Below, one piece after another: positions 38,592 to 47,418 of a DNA stretch of 64,000 nt. The notes beneath the pieces were generated by a model. That model saw only the letters and a program-made list of their open reading frames with translations. It did no database searches and was not told where the DNA came from. Every line of letters begins with the position of its first letter. Position 1 is the stretch's first letter. The stretch comes from Cupriavidus neocaledonicus (GTDB lineage: Bacteria > Pseudomonadota > Gammaproteobacteria > Burkholderiales > Burkholderiaceae), in assembly GCF_000372525.1 (NCBI RefSeq), contig NZ_AQUR01000106.1, forward strand, positions 310,001 through 374,000. Direction: 5' to 3'. The position numbers and the translations under genes were made by a program.

Positions 38592-40130
38592 CTACGACCA
38601 CAACACCATCGCGGCCACGGTGGAGCAGCCCAGCCCGATCAGCACCGGGATCAGCAGCGCGCGCACCGCTTCGAGCACCGGCACGCGGGCAAAGCCGGCC
38701 ACCGCGATCAGCGACGACCATGCCACCAGCGTGCCGCCGCCGGTCCAGACCGCGCCCATCTGGCCGACCGCCGCCAGCGTGGCGGGGTCGAAGCCGACCA
38801 CCGGACCCAGTGCGCCGGCCAGCGTGCCGGTCAGCGGCAGGCCGGCGAAGCCGGAGCCGTCGATGCCGGTGATCATGCCGACCAGCAGCACGCCGAAGGC
38901 GACCAGCATGTGGTTGTCCGGGATCAGGTGCTGGTAGGCCTGGATCAGTTCGAACAGCAGGCTGGGCGCCTTGCCCGGCGGCAGGCCCAGGATGTGCGCC
39001 GCGGTCTCGCCGGCGCCGACGAAGAAGAAGCCCGCGATCGGCAGCACCGATCCCATCGCCTTGAAGGCGAAGACGAAGCCGTCGGTGATGTGCTCCGGGC
39101 AAACGTCCAGCATCCGGCGCGGGCCTTCCGCGGCCAGCGTCGCCAGCATCATCAGCACCGCGGCGACCCCGCCCACCAGCGCGGCGGCATCACCGCCCTT
39201 CAGATCCTGCACGCCGGTACCCAGTTTGGGCAGCACCATCACGGCGACCACGGCGAGGAAGGCCAGCGGCGTCACGATGGCGAAGCACTTGGACCACTTC
39301 ACCCGCCGCAGTGCGACCATCGACAGGCTGGCTTCGATATTGCTGTCGGTGGCGAGCGGTTCGGCGTGGGCGGTGCCCCTGGCGATCTCGGCCTTGTCGA
39401 AGGTGATGCCGCCATCGATGGCTTCGGCGCTGCCGCCCGCGCGTGCCTGCCAGCGGTCGAGCAGCGTGCCGCAGGCCGGCACGATGTGCTTGCGCATCGA
39501 CAGGTAGGCCAGGCACAGCGCAATGCCGCCGGTGATCAGCGACAGCGCCAGCGCGCGGTCGGCCACCACCGCGGCGCTGACCGCCGCGCCGGCGGCCTTG
39601 GCGCTGATGCCGGGCGCGACGCCGATCACATAGTCCGACGACAGCGCCATGCCTTGTCCGGCGATGGCAATCGCCATCGCGCCCGCCAGCGGCGGCAGCC
39701 CGGCCGCGATCGCGGCCGGCAGCAGGATCGCAGATACCAGCGGCACCGCCGGCGTCGGCCAGAAGAACAGCGAGATCACGTAGGTGATGCCGGCCAGGAT
39801 AAAGAAAGCCGAATGCCCGTTCTTCATCACCACGCGGAAGGGCTCGACCATGCGGATATCCGAGCGCAGCGTCTTGAGCGCGTTGAGCAGCGCCGTCATG
39901 AAGGCGATCACCAGGAAGATGTTGAACAGCTCGCGCGCGGCAACCAGGCTGGCCGAGAACACCCCGGCCAGCGCCGACACCGGGCTGCCGGTCAGCGCAA
40001 ACACGACCAGAGCGGTGCCGACGATCGACGGGACCACGACATTGGCGCGCAGGATCATCGTCAGCACGATGACTGCTACCCCTGACAGATAGATCCAGTG
40101 CGCGGCACCGATCACGACTTGTTGTGACAT
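38592..40130 (-). CDS. Multi-spanning permease, ion-transporter-like
   Basis: 512 residues with about 12 hydrophobic segments and no signal peptide. The pattern (GITYVISLFFWPTPAVPLVSA, DGSGFAGLPLTGTLAGALGP) looks like the GntP/ion transporter group of carboxylate or organic-ion permeases. Precise family is unsure. It has its own operator-promoter upstream and heads the ferredoxin unit, so it most likely imports the island's substrate or an intermediate. Confidence 0.7.
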   Translation of the reverse strand: MSQQVVIGAAHWIYLSGVAVIVLTMILRANVVVPSIVGTALVVFALTGSPVSALAGVFSASLVAARELFNIFLVIAFMTALLNALKTLRSDIRMVEPFRVVMKNGHSAFFILAGITYVISLFFWPTPAVPLVSAILLPAAIAAGLPPLAGAMAIAIAGQGMALSSDYVIGVAPGISAKAAGAAVSAAVVADRALALSLITGGIALCLAYLSMRKHIVPACGTLLDRWQARAGGSAEAIDGGITFDKAEIARGTAHAEPLATDSNIEASLSMVALRRVKWSKCFAIVTPLAFLAVVAVMVLPKLGTGVQDLKGGDAAALVGGVAAVLMMLATLAAEGPRRMLDVCPEHITDGFVFAFKAMGSVLPIAGFFFVGAGETAAHILGLPPGKAPSLLFELIQAYQHLIPDNHMLVAFGVLLVGMITGIDGSGFAGLPLTGTLAGALGPVVGFDPATLAAVGQMGAVWTGGGTLVAWSSLIAVAGFARVPVLEAVRALLIPVLIGLGCSTVAAMVLWS

Positions 40131-40194
40131 GAAGGACTCCCTGGGGGCGGAGAGGTTTGGAGGCGGTTCCGTCGGACTGCTTAGGTCCGTGTCG

Positions 40195-40226
40195 GTATAC
40201 TATATTCCAGTGTTATCTGGCGCCAA
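40195..40226 (-). promoter_or_regulatory. Promoter with GTATAC operator, permease unit
   Basis: Minus strand: TTGGCG (40221-40226), 16 bp, TATAGT (40199-40204), with GTATAC (40195-40200) overlapping the -10. The 14-mer GGAATATAGTATAC is identical to the one at the amidase promoter. It lies 65 bp before the permease start. Confidence 0.75.
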
Positions 40227-40368
40227 GCGATTTTTCATAAGGATTAATGCGGATGCCGGATCGGTGCAGTCAGGCGGGAAGCCGCACATTTATTGGGATT
40301 GCCGGCTGCCGCGTGGCATATGATGGTGCATCGCCTTTCCTGGCAAGTTGCCGATGCCGATATCGATA

Positions 40369-40383
40369 TGTAGACTGTATACC
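40369..40383. promoter_or_regulatory. GTATAC operator-like site before the TSUP gene
   Basis: TGTAGACTGTATACC, 11 of 15 matches to TGTATATAGTATACA. It sits about 105 bp before the TSUP ATG and 11 bp before an alternative upstream ATG. The -35/-10 is not clear. Confidence 0.5.
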
Positions 40384-40487
40384 GTTAGATCTCGATGGAC
40401 GGCCGCGATGCGTGCAAGATGGACAGGCGCACGGACATTGTCCGGGGATGTTTCCCGCCGTTCCGCCGCCATGCTTTTCGCGCCTCC

Positions 40488-41255
40488 ATGACCAACGCCA
40501 TTTCCGCCGCCTTGCTGACGCTGCTGCCTCCCGGCCTTTCCGCTCCGGACTACCTGTCGATGGGGGTGCTCGTGCTGACCGGTGCCTGCCTGCAGGGCGT
40601 GGGCGGGATCGGCTTTGCCATGCTGTGCGCGCCGCTCGGCGCGATCTTTTTCCCGGAACTGGTGCCGGGGCCGCTGCTGGCGATGGGTTGCTGCCTGTCG
40701 TTGATGGGCGCGCTGCGCGAGCGCGAAGCCATCGTCTGGCCCGTGGCCGGCTTTGCCCTGGTGGGGCGGGCAGTCGGCGGCGCGGTGGCGGTGCTGACCA
40801 TCGCCTGGCTGGCGCCTGGGCCGCTGTCGATGCTGTTCTCGCTGTCGATCCTGGCCGCGGTGGCGCTGAGCCTGCTCGGCTGGCGCCTGTTGCCCGGCCC
40901 GCGCAACGTGGTGATCGCCGGCACGCTGTCCGGCTTCATGGGGACCATCACCTCGGCCGGCGCGCCGCCGTTCGCGCTGGTCATGCAACACATGGCGCCG
41001 GCGCCTATGCGCGCGACCATGGGCTGCATCCTGTCGGGCGGCGCCGTGCTGTCGCTGGCCATGCTGAGCCTGGCCGGGCGCTTCGGCATGCCGCAATTGT
41101 TGCTGGCGCTGGCGCTCGCGCCGTTCCTGCTGGCCGGCTTCGCGCTGTCGAACCGGCTGCGCGGGCGCGTTTCCGCCCACGCCGTGCGCCGCTTGCTGCT
41201 GGGCCTGTGCGCGGCCGGGGCGCTGGGCGTGCTGGGCCGCGCCGCGCTCGCCTGA
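40488..41255 (+). CDS. TSUP-family (TauE/SafE-like) transporter
   Basis: 255 residues with about eight membrane helices, in two repeats (VGGIGFAMLCAPLGAIFF and SGFMGTITSAGAPPFALV), the TSUP signature. Such proteins export sulfite, sulfonates or other anions, or import them. Start 40488 gives the normal TSUP N-terminus; ATG 40395 is in frame and nearer to the operator. It is the second TSUP protein in this window, so its anion is probably not just sulfite. Confidence 0.8.
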   Translation: MTNAISAALLTLLPPGLSAPDYLSMGVLVLTGACLQGVGGIGFAMLCAPLGAIFFPELVPGPLLAMGCCLSLMGALREREAIVWPVAGFALVGRAVGGAVAVLTIAWLAPGPLSMLFSLSILAAVALSLLGWRLLPGPRNVVIAGTLSGFMGTITSAGAPPFALVMQHMAPAPMRATMGCILSGGAVLSLAMLSLAGRFGMPQLLLALALAPFLLAGFALSNRLRGRVSAHAVRRLLLGLCAAGALGVLGRAALA

Positions 41256-41315
41256 GGCGGCGCCCCTTCGAGCGGAATGGCTGACCTCTCCTATCCCCCA
41301 ACCACCGGAGTTTCC

Positions 41316-42275
41316 ATGCAGCACATCACTGACGCCATGATCGATGCCCATGTCACCCCGGACGCGGCCCTCGCGGTCATGGCGTCCGCGTTTTCCAGCT
41401 TCGGGCGGGGCGATGCCGCGATGCAGGCGCGCATTCGCACCGAGGCCGGCGGCGTCAAGCTGTCGACACTGGGCGCGGTGATCCCGCAGCAGGGCGTGGC
41501 CGGGGCCAAGGTCTACACCACCATCAACGGCCAGTTTTCCTTCGTCATCCTGATCTTCTCCACCGACGACGGCCGCCCGCTGGCTTCGTTCGACGCCGGC
41601 GCCATCACGCGGCTGCGCACCGCCGCCTGCACCACGCTGGCGGCGCAGCGGCTGGCCCGCGCCGGCGCGCGCACGCTGGCCCTGTTCGGTGCCGGCACGC
41701 AGGGCACGCAGCACGCGCGCCAGCTCAGCGCCGCGCTCGGGCTTGGGCGCATCCTGGTGTCCGATCCACACGCCGACGCCGGCATGCCGCAACGGCTGTC
41801 GGCGCAGTGCGGCATTCCGGTGGCGCTGGCCGAGCCCGATGCCGCGGTGGCCGAGGCCGACATCATCGTCACCGCCTCGCGCGCGACCACGCCGCTGTTC
41901 TCCGGTGCGGCCATCCGACCAGGCGCGTTCGTCGCCGCGATCGGCTCCAGCCTGCCCCACACGCGCGAGCTGGACGACCACGCGCTGCGCCGCGCCGCCG
42001 CCGTGGTGGTGGAGTGGCGGGCGCAATCGACCCGCGAGGCTGGCGATATCGTGCTGGCCGGTCCCGGCGCGCTGCCGCCGGAAAAGATCGTCGAACTGGC
42101 CGACGTGGTGCTCGGCAAGGTGTCGCCGCGGCAGCGCGATGACGACATCGTGATCTACAAGTCGGTCGGCGTCGGGCTGGAAGACGTTGCGCTCGCGGGC
42201 TACGCGTGGTCGCGTATCGCGGGCGGGGCAAGCGCAGCGCGGGCTGATTCTCGTCGCTTCAATTCTCTCGGGTAA
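41316..42275 (+). CDS. Ornithine cyclodeaminase / mu-crystallin family protein
   Basis: 319 residues. TVAGAKVYTTING-like KVYTTINGQFS, the SFDAGAITRLRTAACTTLAA block and NAD-binding LFGAGTQGTQHARQL match the OCD/mu-crystallin family, which reduces ketimines/cyclic imines or deaminates ornithine and alanine. An RBS CCGGAG precedes the ATG. In this island an imine-reducing or ammonia-removing step after amine oxidation is plausible. Confidence 0.84.
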   Translation: MQHITDAMIDAHVTPDAALAVMASAFSSFGRGDAAMQARIRTEAGGVKLSTLGAVIPQQGVAGAKVYTTINGQFSFVILIFSTDDGRPLASFDAGAITRLRTAACTTLAAQRLARAGARTLALFGAGTQGTQHARQLSAALGLGRILVSDPHADAGMPQRLSAQCGIPVALAEPDAAVAEADIIVTASRATTPLFSGAAIRPGAFVAAIGSSLPHTRELDDHALRRAAAVVVEWRAQSTREAGDIVLAGPGALPPEKIVELADVVLGKVSPRQRDDDIVIYKSVGVGLEDVALAGYAWSRIAGGASAARADSRRFNSLG

Positions 42276-42304
42276 ACACTGACGTGGATGAGTCAACAGA
42301 GACC

Positions 42305-42337
42305 TTGTCGTCGCTGGCTGACTGTATATAGTATACA
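42305..42337 (+). promoter_or_regulatory. Promoter with GTATAC operator before the diiron oxidase gene
   Basis: TTGTCG (42305-42310), 16 bp, TATAGT (42327-42332). The perfect inverted repeat TGTATA-TAG-TATACA (42323-42337) covers the -10. It lies 83 bp before the ATG. Confidence 0.75.
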
Positions 42338-42419
42338 ACCGTGCCGGAGGCCACCCCGAGGCGAGTTTTCCGGTATTCCCCACAGCGCATCGCCCACACC
42401 GACAACCAGGAGTCCCGTC

Positions 42420-43151
42420 ATGGCCGAACTGATGAACCGCGAAGCATTCCGTGCCGCCCTCGAACAAGCGATCCAAGGCAAGAGCGCCAACCAGGCGCCG
42501 TTCAGCGTGGCCTGGGCCAGCGGCAAGCTGACCCGCGCCCACCTCGCGCGCTGGGCCGAGAACCACTACCACTACGTCGGACCGTTCGCGGATTACCTCG
42601 GCTACATCTATGCGCGCACGCCTGACCGCTATACCGAGGCCAAGGACTTCCTGCTGGCCAATATGTACGAGGAAGAGATCGGCGGCGATCGCCACACCGA
42701 CCTGCTGATCCGCTTTGCCGAAGCCTGCGGCACCACGCGCGAGCGCGTGATCGACCCGGACAATATGTCGCCCACCACGCGCGGCCTGCAGAGCTGGTGC
42801 TACGCGGTGGCGATGCGCGAGGACCCGATCGTGGCCGTGGCCGGCCTGGTGGTGGGGCTGGAATCGCAGGTGCCGTCGATCTACCGCAAGCAGACGCCGA
42901 CGCTGCGCGACAAGTACCAGTTCACCGACGAAGAGGTCGAGTTCTTCGACCTGCATATCGTCTCGGACGAGATCCACGGCGAGCGCGGCTACCAGATCGT
43001 GCTCGAGCACGCCAATACGCCGGAGCTGCAGCAGCGCTGCCTGAAGATCTGCGAGATCGGCGCGCAGATGCGCCTGCTGTACACGACCGCGCTCTACCAC
43101 GACTACGTCGAACAGGAGCTGCCGCTGCCCGAACTGGACATGGCCGCCTGA
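42420..43151 (+). CDS. Haem-oxygenase-like diiron oxidase (TenA/PqqC/CADD fold)
   Basis: 243 residues, all-helical. A complete set of six metal-ligand candidates sits at Glu85, His92, Glu148, His179, Asp183 and His186: EEEIGGDRH, GLESQ and DLHIVSDEIHGERG. The H-x3-D-x2-H and E-x6-H spacings match those of the pABA-forming enzyme CADD. HDO enzymes (UndA, BesC, SznF, CADD) bind two irons, use O2 and need electrons, and act on amines, fatty acids or amino acids, often with C-C or C-N cleavage or N-oxygenation. RBS CCAGGAG precedes the ATG. A non-redox TenA-like role is the alternative, but the full ligand set argues against it. Confidence 0.8.
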   Translation: MAELMNREAFRAALEQAIQGKSANQAPFSVAWASGKLTRAHLARWAENHYHYVGPFADYLGYIYARTPDRYTEAKDFLLANMYEEEIGGDRHTDLLIRFAEACGTTRERVIDPDNMSPTTRGLQSWCYAVAMREDPIVAVAGLVVGLESQVPSIYRKQTPTLRDKYQFTDEEVEFFDLHIVSDEIHGERGYQIVLEHANTPELQQRCLKICEIGAQMRLLYTTALYHDYVEQELPLPELDMAA

Positions 43152-43176
43152 GCGGCGCCACGCAACGGGATCGACG

Positions 43177-44622
43177 ATGACCGTGTTCCTCAACCATATC
43201 GACGGCGAATGGACGGCCTGCCAGTCGGGCCGGACCTTCGACAACGTCAACCCGGCCGACAGCGCCGACCTGGTGGGCCGCTTCCAGGCCTCGTCAGCGG
43301 CGGACGCGCAGGCGGCCGTGGCGGCCGCGGCGGCGGCCTTTGCCGGCTGGAAGAAGACGCCGGTCGGCAAGCGCGCCGCCATGCTCACCCGCGCCGCGGA
43401 CCACCTCGAAGCCAACGCCGACAGCATCGCGGCCGAGCTGACCCGCGAGGAAGGCAAGGCGCTGGCGCTGGCGCGCGACGAGGTGCTGCGCTCGGCCCAG
43501 ACGCTGCGCTTCTATGCCGTGGAAGGACAGACCTTCACCGGCGAGGTGTATCCCAACGACGATCCCGACCAGCTCGTCTACAGCCAGCGCGAGCCGCTCG
43601 GCGTGGTGACGGTGATCGCGCCGTGGAATTTCCCGCTGTCGATTCCCGCGCGCAAGATCGCGCCGGCGCTGGTCACCGGCAACACGGTGGTGTTCAAGCC
43701 GTCGTCCGAGGCGCCGCTGTCGGGCTACCGGCTGGCCGAGGCGCTGGTGCGGGCGGGGCTGCCCAAGGGCGTGCTCAACTTCATCACCGGCAGCGCCGGG
43801 GAGATCGGCGCCGCCATCACCGAGGCGCCGGCGGTGCGCGCGATCTCGTTCACCGGCTCTTCTCGCGCAGGCGAGCAGATCCATCGTGCGGTGCCGCTGA
43901 CCACGCGCACGCAGATGGAACTGGGCGGCAAGAATCCGCTGATCGTGATGGAGGATGCCGACCTGGACCGCGCGGTCGACCTCACCGTCAAGGGCGGCTT
44001 CTCGCTGTCGGGGCAGGCGTGCACCGGCACCAGCCGCGTGCTGGTGGCCGCATCGGTGCAGGCCGCCTATACCGAACGCCTGCTGGCGAAGGTGGCAACC
44101 CTCAAAATCGGCAGCGGCATGACGCCGGGCATGGACCTGGGGCCGCTGGCCTCGCAAAAGCAGCTGGAAACCGTGCTGCGCTACATCGACATCGGCAAGT
44201 CCGAGGCGACGCTGCTGTGCGGTGGCGCGCGCCTGACCGGCGGTGATTTCGACAAGGGCTACTACGTTGCGCCGACGGTATTCACCGACGTGACCCCGCA
44301 GATGCGGATTGCGCGCGAGGAGATCTTCGGGCCGGTGATCGCCATCCTCGGCTTCACCGACTACGCCGACGCCATCGACAAGGCCAACGATACCGAGTAC
44401 GGCCTGGCCGCGGCCATCGTCACCAGCAACCCGCGCTACATCCACCACTTCGCCAGCGACATCGAGGCCGGCACGGTCAAGATCAACCGCACCACCACCG
44501 GCAACCTCGTCAACGCGCCGTTCGGCGGGCTGAAGCGGTCGAGCACGTCGACCTTCCGCGAATCGGGCCGCACCGGGCTGGAGTTCTATACGCAGGTCAA
44601 GACCGTCTACCGGGGCGCCTGA
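43177..44622 (+). CDS. NAD(P)+-dependent aldehyde dehydrogenase
   Basis: 481 residues: cofactor loop ISFTGSSRAGEQ, catalytic Glu in MELGGKNP, catalytic Cys282 in SGQACTGTSR. Closest in style to semialdehyde dehydrogenases (alpha-ketoglutaric, succinic and similar). It follows the diiron oxidase by 25 bp, so it should oxidise an aldehyde released by that pathway. Confidence 0.87.
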   Translation: MTVFLNHIDGEWTACQSGRTFDNVNPADSADLVGRFQASSAADAQAAVAAAAAAFAGWKKTPVGKRAAMLTRAADHLEANADSIAAELTREEGKALALARDEVLRSAQTLRFYAVEGQTFTGEVYPNDDPDQLVYSQREPLGVVTVIAPWNFPLSIPARKIAPALVTGNTVVFKPSSEAPLSGYRLAEALVRAGLPKGVLNFITGSAGEIGAAITEAPAVRAISFTGSSRAGEQIHRAVPLTTRTQMELGGKNPLIVMEDADLDRAVDLTVKGGFSLSGQACTGTSRVLVAASVQAAYTERLLAKVATLKIGSGMTPGMDLGPLASQKQLETVLRYIDIGKSEATLLCGGARLTGGDFDKGYYVAPTVFTDVTPQMRIAREEIFGPVIAILGFTDYADAIDKANDTEYGLAAAIVTSNPRYIHHFASDIEAGTVKINRTTTGNLVNAPFGGLKRSSTSTFRESGRTGLEFYTQVKTVYRGA

Positions 44623-44650
44623 GCCCGTCCCGCAGCAAGGAGTCATCGTC

Positions 44651-45130
44651 ATGAAGAAAGCCATCAAGCTGGAACTGCGCGAAGCGCGCCACATGGTTGC
44701 CGCCGCGATCCGGCGTTCGGAGGAAATCGGCGTGCTGGAGTCGATCTGCGTGGTCGACGAGGGGGGCTACCCGCTCGCGCTCGAGCGCATGGACGGCGCC
44801 CGCATCACCGGTCCGCAGATCGCGTGGAACAAGGCGTTCACCGCCGCGGGCCACAAGCGCTCGACGCACCTGTTCACCACGCCGCCGAACGGGCCGGCGC
44901 TGCCCGGCAACGAGGCCTTCGGCATCCAGTGGAGCTTCGAGGGCAAGTTCGCCGCCTTTGTCGGCGGCTTCCCGATCGTGGTCGACGACGAAGTGATCGG
45001 CGGCATCGGCCTGTCCGGCGGCAACGGCGAGCAGGACACGCAGGCCAGCCTGGCCGCGCTGCAGGCGCTGGCCGAACTGCTGGCGCCGCAGGACCTGCGG
45101 GTGCTGGTGCAGGCCGACATCAAGAAGTAA
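44651..45130 (+). CDS. HbpS/GlcG (DUF336) family protein
   Basis: 159 residues with the DUF336 fold (HKRSTHLFT, NEAFGIQWSFEGKFAAFVGGFPIVVD, GGIGLSGG). The family binds haem, cobalamin or corrinoids, or partners glycolate oxidase. Role here unknown; it may bind a cofactor or protect the iron enzymes. RBS GCAAGGAG lies 8 bp from the ATG. Confidence 0.82.
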   Translation: MKKAIKLELREARHMVAAAIRRSEEIGVLESICVVDEGGYPLALERMDGARITGPQIAWNKAFTAAGHKRSTHLFTTPPNGPALPGNEAFGIQWSFEGKFAAFVGGFPIVVDDEVIGGIGLSGGNGEQDTQASLAALQALAELLAPQDLRVLVQADIKK

Positions 45131-45151
45131 GCACGCTTGCCGGGAGGTTCC

Positions 45152-46153
45152 ATGTCGTACCGCATCCAGGTCGCCGAAACCGAGCAGGTCTTCTTTGTCG
45201 AGCGCGGCGAGACGCTGCTGCAGGCGGCGCAGCGCGCGGGCGTTGCCTTGCGCCACGACTGCCAGCTGGGCGGCTGCGGCACCTGCCGCATCCGGCTGCT
45301 CGACGGACAGGTGCGCTACGACGAGGAACCGTTCGGCCTGTCCCCTGACGAGGCCGCGGCGGGTTTCGCGCTGGCGTGCCAGGCGCGGCCGCAGGCCGAC
45401 CTGATCATCAGCACGGCGCGCGATGACGAGGCCTGCGCCGAACCGGCGCGGCATCGCGCGCTGGTGCGGGCGCTGCGCCCGCTGTCGGCCGACGTCATGC
45501 ACGTCGAGCTGGAGCTGCCCGAGGCGGGGGCGCTGGATTACCGGCCCGGCCAGTACTTGAAGCTGTTGAGCGGGGACGGGCTCGCGCGCAGCTTCTCGAT
45601 GGCTTCGGTGCCGCGCGACGGGCGCATCGACCTGCATGTGCGGCGCATTCCGGGCGGCGCCTTTACCGATGGCATCCTGCCGCGCATGCGCGCCGGCGAT
45701 GCGATCGAGGTCGAACTGCCGCTGGGCAGCTTCTTCTACCGCGCTAGCGACTACCGGCCGCTGCTGATGGTGGCCACCGGCACCGGCCTGGCGCCGATCA
45801 AGGCGATCCTGGAATCGCTGATGGACGATCCCGACTGCCCGCCGGTGTCGTTGTACTGGGGCATGCGGCAGGCGCAGGACCTGTACCTGCACGACGAGAT
45901 CCCGGCCTGGGGCGAACGGCTCTACGACTTCCGCTACGCGCCGGTACTGTCGCGTGCCGGTGCGGACTGGCAGGGCAGGCGAGGCTATGTGCACGACGCG
46001 GCGCTGGCTGACCTGGGCGACCTGAGCGAATACGCCATCTACCTGTGCGGCTCGCCCGACATGATTCGTGACGCGCGTGCGGCCTTTATCGCGCATGGGG
46101 CCAGTCCGGACCACCTCTACGCCGACAGCTTCACGTTCCAGCACCTTTGTTAG
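45152..46153 (+). CDS. Ferredoxin reductase with N-terminal [2Fe-2S] domain
   Basis: 333 residues: [2Fe-2S] domain with Cys37, 42, 45 and 76 (HDCQLGGCGTC), FAD-binding domain (RSFSMASVP), NAD-binding domain (ATGTGLAPIKAILE). Same layout as oxygenase reductases such as BenC/XylZ. It passes NADH electrons to a partner oxygenase, here plausibly the diiron oxidase, directly or through the two ferredoxins. RBS GGGAGG. Confidence 0.88.
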   Translation: MSYRIQVAETEQVFFVERGETLLQAAQRAGVALRHDCQLGGCGTCRIRLLDGQVRYDEEPFGLSPDEAAAGFALACQARPQADLIISTARDDEACAEPARHRALVRALRPLSADVMHVELELPEAGALDYRPGQYLKLLSGDGLARSFSMASVPRDGRIDLHVRRIPGGAFTDGILPRMRAGDAIEVELPLGSFFYRASDYRPLLMVATGTGLAPIKAILESLMDDPDCPPVSLYWGMRQAQDLYLHDEIPAWGERLYDFRYAPVLSRAGADWQGRRGYVHDAALADLGDLSEYAIYLCGSPDMIRDARAAFIAHGASPDHLYADSFTFQHLC

Positions 46154-46157
46154 GACA

Positions 46158-46186
46158 TGACGGCATGCAGAAATGGCTGGTATACA
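46158..46186 (+). promoter_or_regulatory. GTATAC site before the GntR gene
   Basis: TGACGG (46158-46163), 17 bp, TATACA (46181-46186), with GTATAC at 46180-46185 over the -10. It stands 38 bp before the GntR ATG, which suggests autoregulation. Confidence 0.5.
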
Positions 46187-46223
46187 ATGACGCCAGCCTC
46201 TCCGCTTACGCCTTTGCCGACCC

Positions 46224-46934
46224 ATGTCCCTCACTTCGTCTCCTGCCGCGCCCGCCGAGCCGCTGAGCCTCGGTGCCAGCCACTCGCCGCTGTTCGCCCT
46301 TGTCACCGACAAGCTGCGCGAAGGCATCCTGAACGGCAAATACGCGCCGGGCGAACGGCTGGTGGAGAACAAGCTCTCCGCGGAACTCGGCGTATCGCGC
46401 ATCCCGGTGCGCGAGGCGCTGCGCGCGCTCGCCAGCGAAGGGCTGGTGGTGATCGAGCCGCGCCGCGGCGCGACCGTGGCCAGCCTGTCGCCGGTGATCG
46501 CGCGCGAGATGGTCGAAGTGCGCGCCACGCTGGAGGGCCTCAACGCCAAGCTCGCCGCGCAGCGTCGCGACCCGGCCCTTGTGGCGGAGCTCGAAACCGT
46601 GTTGCGGCAGGGCATGGAGGCCGCGGCGCAAGGCCGCGCGGATGAACTGCTGGCGCTCAATACGCGCTTCCATGAGGTCCTCGGCACCATCGCCGCCAAT
46701 AGCGTGCTGCAGGAAATGATGCGGTCGCTGCGCGAGCGCACCGCGGTGCTGTTCGGCCCGGCCAACGTCGTGCGCGCGCGCCAGAACTGGGACGAGCACG
46801 CGCAGATCCTGCAGGCCGTGATCGCCGGCGACGCCGATCTTGCGGCATTGCTGGCCGCGCGCCATGTCTACAGCGCCGCCAGGGCCGCTGACCTGCCGGT
46901 GGACGGGCAGGGCAGCGCGGCGCAGGCGGCCTGA
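46224..46934 (+). CDS. GntR-family regulator (FadR/FCD subfamily)
   Basis: 236 residues: winged HTH (SAELGVSRIPVREALRALASEGL, near 45-68) and an all-helical FCD effector domain with a metal-binding pattern (NTRFHEVL ... ARHVYSA). FCD-type GntR proteins usually bind short palindromes with GTATAC or similar cores and are released by a small acid. Six such sites lie in this island, so this is the likely regulator. Confidence 0.88.
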   Translation: MSLTSSPAAPAEPLSLGASHSPLFALVTDKLREGILNGKYAPGERLVENKLSAELGVSRIPVREALRALASEGLVVIEPRRGATVASLSPVIAREMVEVRATLEGLNAKLAAQRRDPALVAELETVLRQGMEAAAQGRADELLALNTRFHEVLGTIAANSVLQEMMRSLRERTAVLFGPANVVRARQNWDEHAQILQAVIAGDADLAALLAARHVYSAARAADLPVDGQGSAAQAA

Positions 46935-47037
46935 ACCCTTCGGCGGCCCGGGCGGTCCCGTCGTGGTCCTGGCGCGCGACACTATCCCTGATCCCGATGC
47001 CGGGGTGCCCACGGGCGGGGCATGGCATGCCCTGATA

Positions 47038-47073
47038 TGACGCACTGCACCAATTGAGTGTATACTGTAGTCA
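47038..47073 (+). promoter_or_regulatory. GTATAC operator/promoter before the 58-residue ORF
   Basis: TGACGC (47038-47043), 17 bp, TATACT (47061-47066). TGTATACTGTAGTCA (47059-47073) matches the reverse-oriented operator at 12 of 15 bases. Confidence 0.5.
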
Positions 47074-47094
47074 TTCAAGGTTACGAGATTTGCC

Positions 47095-47271
47095 ATGCGG
47101 TCGCCCGAACAACACTACCTTTCGCAACCCGTCGGCCAGCAGCTGCTGGGCCACTTCGCCGCGCGCGATGCGGTGCGCCATGCCACGCCGCTGGTACCGC
47201 TGCGGCTGCGCGATATCGGCCGCTTCTTCCTTGCACTGGGCGGCCGCGCGCCGCGCCGCGGCCACTGCTAA
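47095..47271 (+). CDS. 58-residue hypothetical protein
   Basis: Reads MRSPEQHYLSQPVGQQLLGH and then a basic, Leu-rich stretch ending APRRGHC. GC at codon position 3 is high and the operator-promoter 36 bp upstream fits it, which is why I list it. No known domain. RBS is weak. It may be a small adaptor in the island or just a chance frame. Confidence 0.45.
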   Translation: MRSPEQHYLSQPVGQQLLGHFAARDAVRHATPLVPLRLRDIGRFFLALGGRAPRRGHC

Positions 47272-47418
47272 GCCACACTGAATGACGCGCGGCGGGCCTC
47301 GCCGCGCAGCCCCTGGCAACTCCCGCCTCTCCCCTGGCACGCGTCCTGCGGGCCATGCCTCCCTGTCATCCCAAAGTCCCGTGCGCCGCGCAGGCGGTGT
47401 GCGCCGCTCGCATTGTCC

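Noticed and set aside
40290-43457. A minus-strand open frame of over 1000 codons
   Set aside because: It runs antisense to the TSUP, OCD and diiron oxidase genes. High-GC sequence gives such shadows; the product is repetitive in Arg/His/Gln/Gly with no family features.
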